Shown piece by piece: positions 26,027 through 34,761 of a DNA stretch of 64,000 bases. Each line of letters begins with the position of its first letter. Positions within the stretch are counted from its first letter, which is position 1. Below the pieces are notes generated by a model. The model had not been told where the DNA came from and made no database searches. It saw only the letters and a list, made by a program, of their open reading frames with translations. The stretch is from Chitinophaga barathri (GTDB lineage Bacteria; Bacteroidota; Bacteroidia; Chitinophagales; Chitinophagaceae), in assembly GCF_003807585.1 (NCBI RefSeq), contig NZ_RMBX01000003.1, forward strand, positions 310,001-374,000, read 5' to 3'. The position numbers and the translations under genes are program-made.

Positions 26027-29000
26027 ATGAAAAGAATTATAATTACGCTGCTCCTGCTTTGCTCGCTTGCAAATGTATTTGCACAACAGGCAGGGAGAAC
26101 CATTACGGGAACCGTGAGGGACGCCAGCGGCCCTATTCCCGGCGTCATCCTGTTTGAAAAGGATGTGACCAATAACGGCACCACCACCAACGAGAACGGC
26201 CAGTTCACCATGGTCCCCCGTGGTAAGGCACAGGTGCTGGTCGTGAAATATATCGGCTACCTTCAGAAAGAAGTGAGCATTGCCGGCAAGAACAATATTG
26301 CCATCACTATCGAGCAGGACGTGAAAGGTCTGGAAGAGGTGCAGATCGTGGGGTATGGTCAGACTACCAAACTCAGCAAGACCATCGCATCCAGCTCCGT
26401 TACCGGCGACGAGATCCGCCGCGTGCCTACCGCCAGCCTGCAGAACGCACTGGTGGGCAAGCTGCCCGGTTTCTTTTCCATGCAGCGTTCCGGCCAGCCG
26501 GGTGCTGACGGGGCGGTATTCATGATCCGCGGTATCACCACCTTTTCCGCGAACAGGGACGTGTCGCCCCTGATCATCGTGGACGATGTGGAGTTCACCG
26601 GTAATTTCTCCGATATCGACGCCGAGCAGGTGGCCAGCGTTACCATCCTGAAAGATGCCGCTTCCGCCTCCGTGTACGGTATCAAAGGCGCCAACGGCGT
26701 AATCGTGGTAACCACCATCCGTGGCGCCAGCGGCAAGGCTTCTGTAAGGCTCACCTCCAACACAGGCTGGCAGCAGAACTCCATCCGCCCACACTTCCTC
26801 AGCGCATACGACATGGCGCGCCTGCGTAATGATGCGCTGGAAAGCGACGGCCTGCCCCTGGAATACACCAATGAGGACCTCGAAGCCTGGAGAACCGGCT
26901 CCGATCCTTTCGGTCACCCGGACATCGACTGGTGGGACGTGCTGATCCGCAAATCCGCCCTGCAGACCAAAAACAACCTGAGCATCAACGGCGGTACCGA
27001 CAAAATGAAATACTTCGTATCCATCGGCCACCTGTGGCAGAATGGTATCCTGAACAGCTTCCAGGACCCGGATTCCGACGTAAATCCCAACTACTACCTG
27101 AAACGTTACAACTACCGCTCCAACCTGGACTTCCAGGTAACCCCCACGCTGGACCTCAGCATGGACCTGGCGGGTTATTTCACCGAGCAGAACGAGCCCA
27201 ACACACGCGGCCGGGCGAACAGGAACAAGATCTGGTTCGAGATATTCGATTATAAAGCCCTGCCTCCTTTCGCGTATCCTATCCGCAATCCTGACGGCAC
27301 TTACGGCGCGGCGCCCGAAACAGTGGTGACCGGCGGCGGCGCGGGCAACAACATTGTGGCCCGTCTCGAAAAAGGCGGTTACCGCCGTAATTATGAAAGC
27401 GATATCCAGCTGAACCTCCGGGCAACGCAGAAACTGAATTTCATTGCCCGCGGGCTGAAACTCAGCGGCCTGCTGTCTTACTCCAGCAACCAGGACTTCA
27501 ACAGGGGCCTGGGTCGTACCAATATCCTTTCGTATATCTACAATTCCAAAACCGACACCTATACTCCCCTCCTGGCTAATAACTACAGGGATGAGAAATA
27601 CTCACTGGATGCGGATGAGACAACCACTAAAAAACGTCTCAACGTCCAGTTGAACCTGAGCTACGATACGACCTTCAACGACCGCCACCACGTATACGGC
27701 CTGGCGTTGCTGAACCAGTTCAACTCCAGCGACGGAGCGGACATCCCCGAAAAATTCAAAGGGTATACTTTCCGCCTGGGTTATGATTTCAAGAAAAAGT
27801 ACCTGGTAGAGCTGAGCGGCGCGTACAATGGTACGGACCGTTTTAAATCCAGCGAACGTTACGGTTTCTTCCCCGCCATTTCCGGTGGCTGGAACATTGC
27901 CGAAGAGCCTTTCTTCAGGAATAACGTGACCTTTATGGACCTCTTCAAGATCCGCGGTTCTATCGGTATGACCGGTTCAGACAACCTGAACAACACGTAC
28001 CAGTACCTCTACGAACACGTATATAACACGGGGGCAAACTACAATTTCGGCGTAAGCCAGAAAGGGTACAGCGGTATCATTGAAGGCACTCTTGGCAACG
28101 ATGATATCAGCTGGGAAAAAGAAACCCAGTGGAATATCGGTACGGACATGAACTTCTTCAAGAACAGGCTGTCCTTCACCGCTGAATACTTCCACAAACG
28201 CCGTACGGACATCATGATGGAGCGCGGCAGCTTGTCCAACATCATCGGTATCGGCCTGCCTCCTTCCAACCTTGGCAGGATCAGGAACACCGGTTTTGAA
28301 TTCAACGTCGATTACAAAAACCGCATCGGTACCTTCAATTACCGTATAAATGCGAACATGGCCCGCGCCAAGAACTATATCGAGTTCATGGACGAAGGCG
28401 CGCCTCCCTACGCCTGGATGAAACAGACCGGCGGCCAGGCAGACCGTGAGAAAGGATATGAGTTCGTAGGGTTTTACAGGGACGAAGCGGACATCGACAA
28501 AAGCCCGCTGCCTGTGGGCGCCCGTCCTAAACCGGGAGACATCAAATACAAAGACCTGAACGGCGACAACAAGATCGATTCTTACGACCAGAAGTATTAT
28601 GACTTTGCCAACACCCCCACGAACAACTACGCGCTGACGCTGGCCGGTGACTGGAAAGGCTTCAACTTCAGCTTCACTTTCCAGAGCGCTACGAACTTCA
28701 GGATCGGCGCATTTGCGGAAGCGGTAACGCCGTTCTTCGGTAACCTGCGCCAGGTGCACCTGGATGCGTGGAGACCGGACAACCAGGATGCCTCCTTCCC
28801 GAGGATCTCCACGATGGACAACATCAGCAACGCTCTTTCCAACAAATCTGATTTCTGGACCGTTAAAGGCGACTATATCAAGCTGCGTAATGCGGAAATC
28901 GGTTATACCCTGCCCCGCGAATGGGTAAGGAAGCTGCGCCTGCAGCAGGTAAGACTGTATGCTAACGGTTCCAACCTGATCACCTGGATGCTGGGCCCGA

Positions 29001-29098
29001 ACCTGTACGACCTGGACCCCGAGGTAACTTCCAATACCGAAGGCGGTGTGTATCCGAACCAGAAAGTGTACAACCTGGGCTTAAACGTTAACTTCTAA
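26027..29098 (+). CDS. SusC/RagA-type TonB-dependent receptor, pair 2
   Basis: A 1023-residue receptor, 21 bases after the first SusD. The signal peptide ends near NVFAQ. The carboxypeptidase-regulatory-like domain (ITGTVRDASGPIPGVILFEK) spans about residues 25-100. The plug has VQIVGYGQTTKLSKTIASSS and ASVTILKDAASASVYGIKGA, followed by NGVIVVTT. The barrel contains the SusC-typical GDIKYKDLNGDNKIDSYDQ and ends in GLNVNF. It is a more conventional SusC than the first copy, so the two receptors probably handle different forms of the substrate rather than being recent duplicates. Confidence 0.95.
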   Translation: MKRIIITLLLLCSLANVFAQQAGRTITGTVRDASGPIPGVILFEKDVTNNGTTTNENGQFTMVPRGKAQVLVVKYIGYLQKEVSIAGKNNIAITIEQDVKGLEEVQIVGYGQTTKLSKTIASSSVTGDEIRRVPTASLQNALVGKLPGFFSMQRSGQPGADGAVFMIRGITTFSANRDVSPLIIVDDVEFTGNFSDIDAEQVASVTILKDAASASVYGIKGANGVIVVTTIRGASGKASVRLTSNTGWQQNSIRPHFLSAYDMARLRNDALESDGLPLEYTNEDLEAWRTGSDPFGHPDIDWWDVLIRKSALQTKNNLSINGGTDKMKYFVSIGHLWQNGILNSFQDPDSDVNPNYYLKRYNYRSNLDFQVTPTLDLSMDLAGYFTEQNEPNTRGRANRNKIWFEIFDYKALPPFAYPIRNPDGTYGAAPETVVTGGGAGNNIVARLEKGGYRRNYESDIQLNLRATQKLNFIARGLKLSGLLSYSSNQDFNRGLGRTNILSYIYNSKTDTYTPLLANNYRDEKYSLDADETTTKKRLNVQLNLSYDTTFNDRHHVYGLALLNQFNSSDGADIPEKFKGYTFRLGYDFKKKYLVELSGAYNGTDRFKSSERYGFFPAISGGWNIAEEPFFRNNVTFMDLFKIRGSIGMTGSDNLNNTYQYLYEHVYNTGANYNFGVSQKGYSGIIEGTLGNDDISWEKETQWNIGTDMNFFKNRLSFTAEYFHKRRTDIMMERGSLSNIIGIGLPPSNLGRIRNTGFEFNVDYKNRIGTFNYRINANMARAKNYIEFMDEGAPPYAWMKQTGGQADREKGYEFVGFYRDEADIDKSPLPVGARPKPGDIKYKDLNGDNKIDSYDQKYYDFANTPTNNYALTLAGDWKGFNFSFTFQSATNFRIGAFAEAVTPFFGNLRQVHLDAWRPDNQDASFPRISTMDNISNALSNKSDFWTVKGDYIKLRNAEIGYTLPREWVRKLRLQQVRLYANGSNLITWMLGPNLYDLDPEVTSNTEGGVYPNQKVYNLGLNVNF

Positions 29099-29113
29099 AC
29101 CATGGGCAGAAAC

Positions 29114-30877
29114 ATGAAAAAGATTGAGAAATATATCCTCTTTGGTTTGCTGACTGCCGGCGTTTATACCGCCTGCAAACCCAAAGACCTCCTGGATAAA
29201 ACAGAGACCACTACCCTGAACGAGCAGGTGGTATTTTCAGACAGTGTGCGCACGTTCAACTTCGTGACGGCTATCTACAGCGATGTGGGCCTTTACAACT
29301 TCCAGAAAAGATGGGGCAACGGCGGCAGTCTTGCAGAATGTGCGGACGAAGGCACCTCGCGCCTCTTCGGCGGCACGCAGCCTTATGTGGTAGTGGCGCT
29401 CAGCACCACTTCCGCCAACTCCACCGGCCCCTACAGCAACGTGTATGACGGAGGATGGAAAAACATCCGCAGGGTGAACACTTTCCTCAAGAACATTGGC
29501 AAAACGCCGATGGCTGAAGAAATGAAAACCCAGCTGAAAGGCGAAGTGAGATATCTCAGGGCATGGTATTACTGGCAGATGCTGCAATACTTCGGCGGCC
29601 TGCCGCTGATCAAAGACAGCATTTATTCGAACACCGACAACATCACCCAGCCCCGCGCTACTTACGAGGCCTGCGTAGATTACCTGGTGAGCGAGCTGGA
29701 CGAAGCGAAAGCGATGCTGGTGGAAACGCCGATGCAGCAGGAACAGGATTACGGCAGGGCGAACCAGGGTATGTGTATGGCGCTGAAAGCCCGCATCCTC
29801 CTGTATGCCGCCAGCCCGCTGATCAACAGCAAACCGGTATACAATACGGTTTCCCTGAACCCCGCGGTAGAAAAAGTGATCAGCTACGGCAACTTTGATG
29901 CTGCCCGCTGGCAACGTGCGCTGGATGCCTGTAACGATGTGATCAACTCCGGCTGGTATTCGCTCGTGGAAGATAATTCCAACGCACAAAGACCCGGCGA
30001 CGGCTTCTATAAGCTGTTCATCACCCGCTTCAACAGCGAATTTATTTTCCCGGCGATGTTCGGCACCAACCGCGCCATGGAGTCCAACTACCTGCCCGCT
30101 TCCAGGAATGGCAGCGTGAACTCCTCCCCGACCTACAACTATTCCAAAAAGTTCGGGACGATCACCGGTAAACCCATCGCCACAGCGCCCATTTCGGAGT
30201 ACGATCCCGCCAAACCTTTTGTTGGCCGCGATCCCCGCTTTGGTTACACCTACATCTTCAACGGTGCCCTCTGGCGCACCAGCAACAGCAGTACCCGTAC
30301 ACCGGTATGGACGCACGTAGGCGCCCCCATGGATGGGTTTGATGTAAGCCTTGTATATACCGGCATGTTCTGGCGGAAATTCTGCAACGAAACCTCCACG
30401 GGCAACGCGGGCACCAATACAGACCGCGTAATGCCGCTGATCCGCTTCGGCGATATCCTGCTGATGGCCGCGGAGGCTCTCATTGAGCTGAACCGCGTGG
30501 AAGAAGGCATCGACCACATCATCGCCATCCGCAAAAGGGCCGGTATCAAACCGGGCGGCGATGACCGTTACGGCATTCCCTCCGGTATCTCCCAGGCCGA
30601 CGCCCGCGAGCTGCTGAGGAATGAAAGAGCGGTAGAGCTTTCTTACGAAGATTCCCGCTTCTGGGACGTGCGCCGCTGGAAAACGGCCATGCAGGAACTG
30701 AACGCCACCATGACGCGTATCAAGATCACCAAGGAGACGAATGGCTCGTTCACTTACGAAGAAGTGTCCCTGAACAAAAACCCTGTTCACTACTTCTTCG
30801 AGCAGAACTACTTCTTCCCGCTCCCGGTATCGGAGATCATGAAGAACCCGAATATGATCCAGAACCCCGGTTACTAA
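29114..30877 (+). CDS. SusD/RagB-type glycan-binding lipoprotein, pair 2
   Basis: A 587-residue lipoprotein; the signal MKKIEKYILFGLLTAGVYTAC favours the ATG at 29114 rather than the one at 29102. Family segments are EVRYLRAWYYWQMLQYFGGL, MALKARILLYAASPLI, RFGDILLMAAEALIEL, and ELLRNERAVELSYEDSRFWD with VRRWKTA following. The final FPLPVSEIMKNPNMIQNPGY is characteristic. It closes the four-gene susCD-susCD operon and is followed by a strong terminator. Confidence 0.95.
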   Translation: MKKIEKYILFGLLTAGVYTACKPKDLLDKTETTTLNEQVVFSDSVRTFNFVTAIYSDVGLYNFQKRWGNGGSLAECADEGTSRLFGGTQPYVVVALSTTSANSTGPYSNVYDGGWKNIRRVNTFLKNIGKTPMAEEMKTQLKGEVRYLRAWYYWQMLQYFGGLPLIKDSIYSNTDNITQPRATYEACVDYLVSELDEAKAMLVETPMQQEQDYGRANQGMCMALKARILLYAASPLINSKPVYNTVSLNPAVEKVISYGNFDAARWQRALDACNDVINSGWYSLVEDNSNAQRPGDGFYKLFITRFNSEFIFPAMFGTNRAMESNYLPASRNGSVNSSPTYNYSKKFGTITGKPIATAPISEYDPAKPFVGRDPRFGYTYIFNGALWRTSNSSTRTPVWTHVGAPMDGFDVSLVYTGMFWRKFCNETSTGNAGTNTDRVMPLIRFGDILLMAAEALIELNRVEEGIDHIIAIRKRAGIKPGGDDRYGIPSGISQADARELLRNERAVELSYEDSRFWDVRRWKTAMQELNATMTRIKITKETNGSFTYEEVSLNKNPVHYFFEQNYFFPLPVSEIMKNPNMIQNPGY

Positions 30878-30938
30878 ACACGGTCAGGGAAAAAACTGGT
30901 TGCCATCCGGCAGCCCGGTTTCTGAAAATACGTTTAAA

Positions 30939-30976
30939 GCATAAAGGTTGCCATCCGGCAACCTTTATGCTTTTTT
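30939..30976 (+). terminator. Strong terminator of the tandem SusC/SusD operon
   Basis: A perfect 14-bp stem, GCATAAAGGTTGCC (30939-30952) with GGCAACCTTTATGC (30957-30970), around an ATCC tetraloop and followed by TTTTTT. An incomplete copy of the same loop region lies about 50 bases earlier. Confidence 0.93.
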
Positions 30977-30996
30977 ACAGGCCCGCCGCCCATGAA

Positions 30997-31026
30997 AAAA
31001 GGAGATACGTTGCCGCATCTCCTTTT
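30997..31026 (-). terminator. Terminator of the NTF2-like gene
   Basis: AAAAGGAGAT (30997-31006) pairs with ATCTCCTTTT (31017-31026). Read on the minus strand it follows the NTF2-like gene by about 22 bases and ends in a T-run. Back to back with the operon terminator, it insulates the two convergent units. Confidence 0.8.
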
Positions 31027-31048
31027 CGTAACCTGAGGAGTATCTTTT

Positions 31049-31486
31049 TTATTGAGCCGGGGGTATCTTCACCGCCTGCCTGGCTACCAGTTTCCACTGG
31101 CCGCCTTCTTTTCCGAATACCAGCATTACATAAAGATTCACCGTGCCGGCTTTGCCGTTATCGTTTGTCTGTGCACCGAGCGTATGTCGCACGATCGCCG
31201 TTTGCCCGGTCACCGCGATGGTTTGCGCGGAAAGGTCCATGGTCAGGAAATCCGACTGGCCGCCTGCGATATTACTGATGAACGTTGCGCGGTCTTCAAT
31301 CCTGCCGTTGGAATGACCGTAGCTGAGCTTCGGGGCGGTGATTTTTTCAAGACCGGCCTTGTCCGCATCTATCATCGCTTTGCGGAGGGATTCCACCGCG
31401 GCGGCTACCGCCGTTTCGTCTTTTGACTGCGCGGATGCGAACTGGAAAATGGTACTGAATACCAATAGTGAAAAGAACTGTTTCAT
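31049..31486 (-). CDS. Secreted NTF2-like/DUF4440 protein
   Basis: A 145-residue protein. The signal peptide MKQFFSLLVFSTIFQFASAQ supports this start over an upstream one at 31540. The mature part follows the SnoaL/NTF2-like plan: an N-terminal helix (AAVESLRKAMIDADKAGLEK), then strands APKLSYGHSNGRIED, VTGQTAIVRHTLGAQT and LYVMLVFGKEGGQWKLVARQ. Such small cone-shaped proteins bind or modify hydrophobic or sugar ligands, but the role here is unknown. It is convergent with the SusC/SusD operon and is probably a separate unit. Confidence 0.82.
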   Translation of the reverse strand: MKQFFSLLVFSTIFQFASAQSKDETAVAAAVESLRKAMIDADKAGLEKITAPKLSYGHSNGRIEDRATFISNIAGGQSDFLTMDLSAQTIAVTGQTAIVRHTLGAQTNDNGKAGTVNLYVMLVFGKEGGQWKLVARQAVKIPPAQ

Positions 31487-31579
31487 GTTTTCATTTTTGT
31501 GGAACAGCAACCAAAATACGAAAAAAAGCGGATGCCTCATTGCTGAAGCACCCGCACGCTATGGTACAGAAAAAAAATA

Positions 31580-33100
31580 CTAATTCCCGGGCGGGAAATT
31601 ATACGGCATCCAGCCCGGCAGGCTGTTCAGCTCCTGCTTCACGTTCGCGCTGATGGGGATGCCCCATTTTTCGAAGAAAGGCGCAACGTTCCGGCCGCTG
31701 ATCCGGGAGAAAGTGCGGGCCCAGAGGTCGCGTTTCTGCTCATCGCTTTTGGCGTAAGAGCCATCCTGATCTTTTGCCGCCAGGGCCTGGTATTCGCGGA
31801 AGAATGTTTTAAAGGTTTCCCAGCCAAATGCCTCCTGCAGCTGGCGGAACATGATCAGGCCCAGGAAAGGATTGCCTTTCCATTTTTCGTAGGAAACCCC
31901 TTCCTTAAAGTATTTCTTCATTGCATCCTGCGTCTCTTTGTTGGACACGCCGGTATGCGCATCGTCGCGGCCGCCCAGCAGCCTGTCGAACATATACAGT
32001 GAAAAGAAATTACAGCTTACTTCCGTGGTACCGCCAAACACCCAGTCCAGGTTCTGCATGTTGTGACCGATCTCGTGGAAGAAACCCCAGTTGGCGCCAC
32101 CTTTGCTGCCGATCATGAGTTTCAGCGGGTCCGCGATCACGTCTGCGCTCAGCAGCCTGCGGCTGGGTGAGTGGTGTATCATGATGGGATAACCGCTATG
32201 CATAAAACCGCCGCCGATATGCTCGTCTATCACCATCCGCTGGGGACGGTAAAAAGGCTGCGGGATCTGTGCCAGCTCCATTTCGCCGCCCACGATCAGG
32301 TCCCAGAGCTGCATGACATAAGCGGGGTCCGCCACCTTTTGCAGGATGGAGTCCGGCACGGTGAGGATTACTTTGCCGGTAGCCAGCTCGCCCCAGGGCG
32401 CTTTATTGTTTTTCAACTGTTCCTGCCATTGCTCAGGCGTGGTTTTGCCCGCGATATACAGGGGCGCTTCCACGGCACGGCTGATCTTCAGCTGTCCTGT
32501 CCAGGAAGCGGCCTTGGGGGCGGCAGTAACGTATATAAGGCCGCCGAAGGGGCTGCTGATGCGTGTGGTGGTTTTGGTGAGCACGTCCGCCCGCACAATG
32601 CGCGGCATCCTGCGCCAGTCTTCTTTACCTGCCACCCATTGGTTCAGGTTGTCCGAATGGCTGCCGATCTGGATGCCAATGCCTTTGTCCAGGAGTTCTT
32701 TCGGGAGCGTCACCTCTATGTATTCGCCCGGCGCTGCATATAGGCCGGTGCTGTAAAGGTTTTCCCTCCAGGGCTGGGAATAGTTCAGGCGGCTTACCAC
32801 GGGCACCAGCGATTCGCTGATTTGCTGGTGACTGATATCTACCGTGCGCGACACACGGGCCGCGCCTTCTTTGACAGCACCGGGGAAAACAGCCGCCGAA
32901 GGATGCGCCTTGATCTTCGCATAATCGGTGGATTCCAGCTGGGCCTTGCTCCATTGGGCAATTTCACGGCGGAAGGCAGTGTCTTTGGCAGATAATCGGT
33001 TTTCGGGCGTAATGAGTACGGTGGCCGGGGAAAGAGCCTGCGCGCCTGCGCACAGGTACGCAAGTGCCGCGGCACAGGTGAGAGTAGCTTGCTTTATCAT
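31580..33100 (-). CDS. Secreted M60 (enhancin-type) metallopeptidase
   Basis: A 506-residue exported zinc peptidase. An N-terminal signal peptide (MIKQATLTCAAALAYLCAGA) supports the start at 33100; an in-frame ATG 48 bases upstream is less likely. The zinc motif HEIGHN lies at about residue 342, and a downstream glutamate in GTTEVSCNFF fits the gluzincin HExxH(8,28)E rule of peptidase family M60. Ahead of it, YSTGLYAAPGEYIEVTLP and IQIGSHSDNLN are typical of the M60 accessory domain. From family knowledge, M60 enzymes cleave O-glycosylated, mucin-like proteins and often accompany glycan-uptake systems. It faces the nitrilase-family gene across about 100 bases. Confidence 0.9.
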   Translation of the reverse strand: MIKQATLTCAAALAYLCAGAQALSPATVLITPENRLSAKDTAFRREIAQWSKAQLESTDYAKIKAHPSAAVFPGAVKEGAARVSRTVDISHQQISESLVPVVSRLNYSQPWRENLYSTGLYAAPGEYIEVTLPKELLDKGIGIQIGSHSDNLNQWVAGKEDWRRMPRIVRADVLTKTTTRISSPFGGLIYVTAAPKAASWTGQLKISRAVEAPLYIAGKTTPEQWQEQLKNNKAPWGELATGKVILTVPDSILQKVADPAYVMQLWDLIVGGEMELAQIPQPFYRPQRMVIDEHIGGGFMHSGYPIMIHHSPSRRLLSADVIADPLKLMIGSKGGANWGFFHEIGHNMQNLDWVFGGTTEVSCNFFSLYMFDRLLGGRDDAHTGVSNKETQDAMKKYFKEGVSYEKWKGNPFLGLIMFRQLQEAFGWETFKTFFREYQALAAKDQDGSYAKSDEQKRDLWARTFSRISGRNVAPFFEKWGIPISANVKQELNSLPGWMPYNFPPGN

Positions 33101-33199
33101 ACAATAAAAAGATGTTAAGAGTGAGCCCAAGATAAAACACGCCCGCATTATCTGCAACGATTTGTGATGACCGGCAGATTTTTTACCTAGATTAGCCGC

Positions 33200-34153
33200 A
33201 TGAAACCGATTAAAATAGCTACCGCCCAATTTGAGAACAGCAGCGGGGACAAAAACTATAATCTTTCCATGATCAAAACCCTCGCCGCCGCCGCTAAAGC
33301 CGATGGCGCCGATGTGATCGCCTTCCACGAATGCTCCGTGACCGGCTACACCTTTGCCCGCCACCTGGACCGGCAGCAGATGCTGGATATTGCCGAGCTC
33401 ATCCCCTCTGGCCCGAGCATCGCCAGGCTCCGGGAAACCGCCGCCGAACTGGACATCGTGATACTGGCCGGCCTGTTTGAAAAAGACGAAGCCGGCAACC
33501 TCTTCAAAGCCTATGTATGCGTGGATAAAAACGGCCTCGTGGCGAAGTACCGCAAGCTGCATCCTTTCATCAATCCCTACCTCAGCAAAGGCGACCAATA
33601 CGTCGTGTTTGAACTCCTGGGCTGGAAATGCGGCATCCTGATCTGTTATGACAACAACGTTATCGAAAACGTACGGGCCACCGCACTGCTGGGTGCGGAT
33701 ATCATCTTTATGCCGCATGTGACCATGTGCACACCCAGCACCCGACCCGGCGCAGGTTTCGTGGACCCGAAGCTCTGGGAAAACCGCCATGCGGACCCTA
33801 CTTCGCTCCGCCAGGAATTTGACGGGCTGAAAGGCCGCGCATGGCTGATGAAATGGCTGCCCGCAAGAGCTTATGACAATGCTATTTATGCCGTATTCAG
33901 CAATCCCATCGGGATGGACGATGACCAGTTAAAAAACGGTTGCAGTATGATCCTGGACCCTTTCGGGGATATCGTAGCGGAGTGCCGCAAACTGGATAAC
34001 GATTATGCCATTGCGCTCATTACCCCGGAAAAATTGCAGCTGGCGGGCGGTTACCGTTATCGCAAGGCAAGGAACCCGACGTTGTACAGGGATATTATCG
34101 GGCAGGAGAATGTACCGGAGCAGAAAGTGGTGTGGATGGATGGGAAGGGTTAA
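33200..34153 (+). CDS. Carbon-nitrogen hydrolase (nitrilase superfamily)
   Basis: A 317-residue amidohydrolase of the nitrilase superfamily. The catalytic triad is readable: Glu in VIAFHECSVTGYTF, Lys in AKYRKLHPFINPYLSKGDQY and Cys in CGILICYDNNVIEN. Members hydrolyse amides such as N-carbamoyl compounds, polyamine derivatives or omega-amides; the substrate cannot be set here. The protein lacks a signal peptide and should be cytoplasmic. Its stop overlaps the end of the convergent rloB by 4 bases, which marks the edge of the AT-richer segment. Confidence 0.92.
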   Translation: MKPIKIATAQFENSSGDKNYNLSMIKTLAAAAKADGADVIAFHECSVTGYTFARHLDRQQMLDIAELIPSGPSIARLRETAAELDIVILAGLFEKDEAGNLFKAYVCVDKNGLVAKYRKLHPFINPYLSKGDQYVVFELLGWKCGILICYDNNVIENVRATALLGADIIFMPHVTMCTPSTRPGAGFVDPKLWENRHADPTSLRQEFDGLKGRAWLMKWLPARAYDNAIYAVFSNPIGMDDDQLKNGCSMILDPFGDIVAECRKLDNDYAIALITPEKLQLAGGYRYRKARNPTLYRDIIGQENVPEQKVVWMDGKG

Positions 34154-34761
34154 TCTTTTATCTCAATTCCGAGTATAGAAAACAATTTATATATCTCAGC
34201 CTTGGCCGTTTGAGGGTTCTGAATGTCGAAATGCCCTCTCCTCCCTGCATTCTGAATGGCTACATTTAAATGCGGCCTTAGTCTGTTGTATATATCCGGA
34301 GTACCTGATACAAAATACCTTTTCGACTTTTCATATTGTTTTAAAGGCTCACATTTCTTCAACTCATTGGTCACAGCCACACCGTCCGGAAAGTATCTGC
34401 CAGTGTCCTGAACATGCTGCAGAAACCAAAATTCAAGACAAGGCGTATTAATTAGAATGCGGATTCTTTTATTTTCGGCTGCTTCCTCAATATATTTTCC
34501 CAACTCATCAATATTTTCTTCTCTTAGAACAACATCCAGGTCAATTATCCAAACAGAAACATCATAAATCTCCGCATTTTTCTTTACAGATCTGAATTGA
34601 TCAGCAAGTTTGGTTTTATCGGGAAGATCCGGCTTAATGGTAATACCCGCCGGGTTTTCATACTGGCGCAGCTTTTCGAGATACCACTTTTCGGTTTCTC
34701 CATCTACAAGAATTGCATAGGTTGTTCTCCCTGTGCCTTTACGTTTATTGTTGCTTCTCAT
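34150..34761 (-). CDS. rloB: RloB-family protein (TOPRIM-like nuclease, AbiLii type)
   Basis: A 203-residue protein of the RloB family. The N-terminal YAILVDGETEKWYLEKL carries the TOPRIM-like glutamate E22. SVWIIDLDVVLREENIDEL contains the DxD pair (D74, D76), and INTPCLEFWFLQHV is the conserved family segment around E110. With the upstream ATPase it matches AbiL, a two-gene abortive-infection system: the ATPase senses infection and the TOPRIM subunit damages nucleic acid or translation. The target here is unknown. The gene overlaps the upstream ATPase gene by 17 bases and is much richer in A and T than the window average. Confidence 0.88.
   Translation of the reverse strand: MRSNNKRKGTGRTTYAILVDGETEKWYLEKLRQYENPAGITIKPDLPDKTKLADQFRSVKKNAEIYDVSVWIIDLDVVLREENIDELGKYIEEAAENKRIRILINTPCLEFWFLQHVQDTGRYFPDGVAVTNELKKCEPLKQYEKSKRYFVSGTPDIYNRLRPHLNVAIQNAGRRGHFDIQNPQTAKAEIYKLFSILGIEIKD

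Noticed and set aside
22092..30790. Several long antisense open frames (22092-23990, 24812-27031, 29237-30790) under the SusC/SusD genes
   Set aside because: All mirror the codon structure of well-supported SusC and SusD genes, span gene junctions, and have low-complexity translations.
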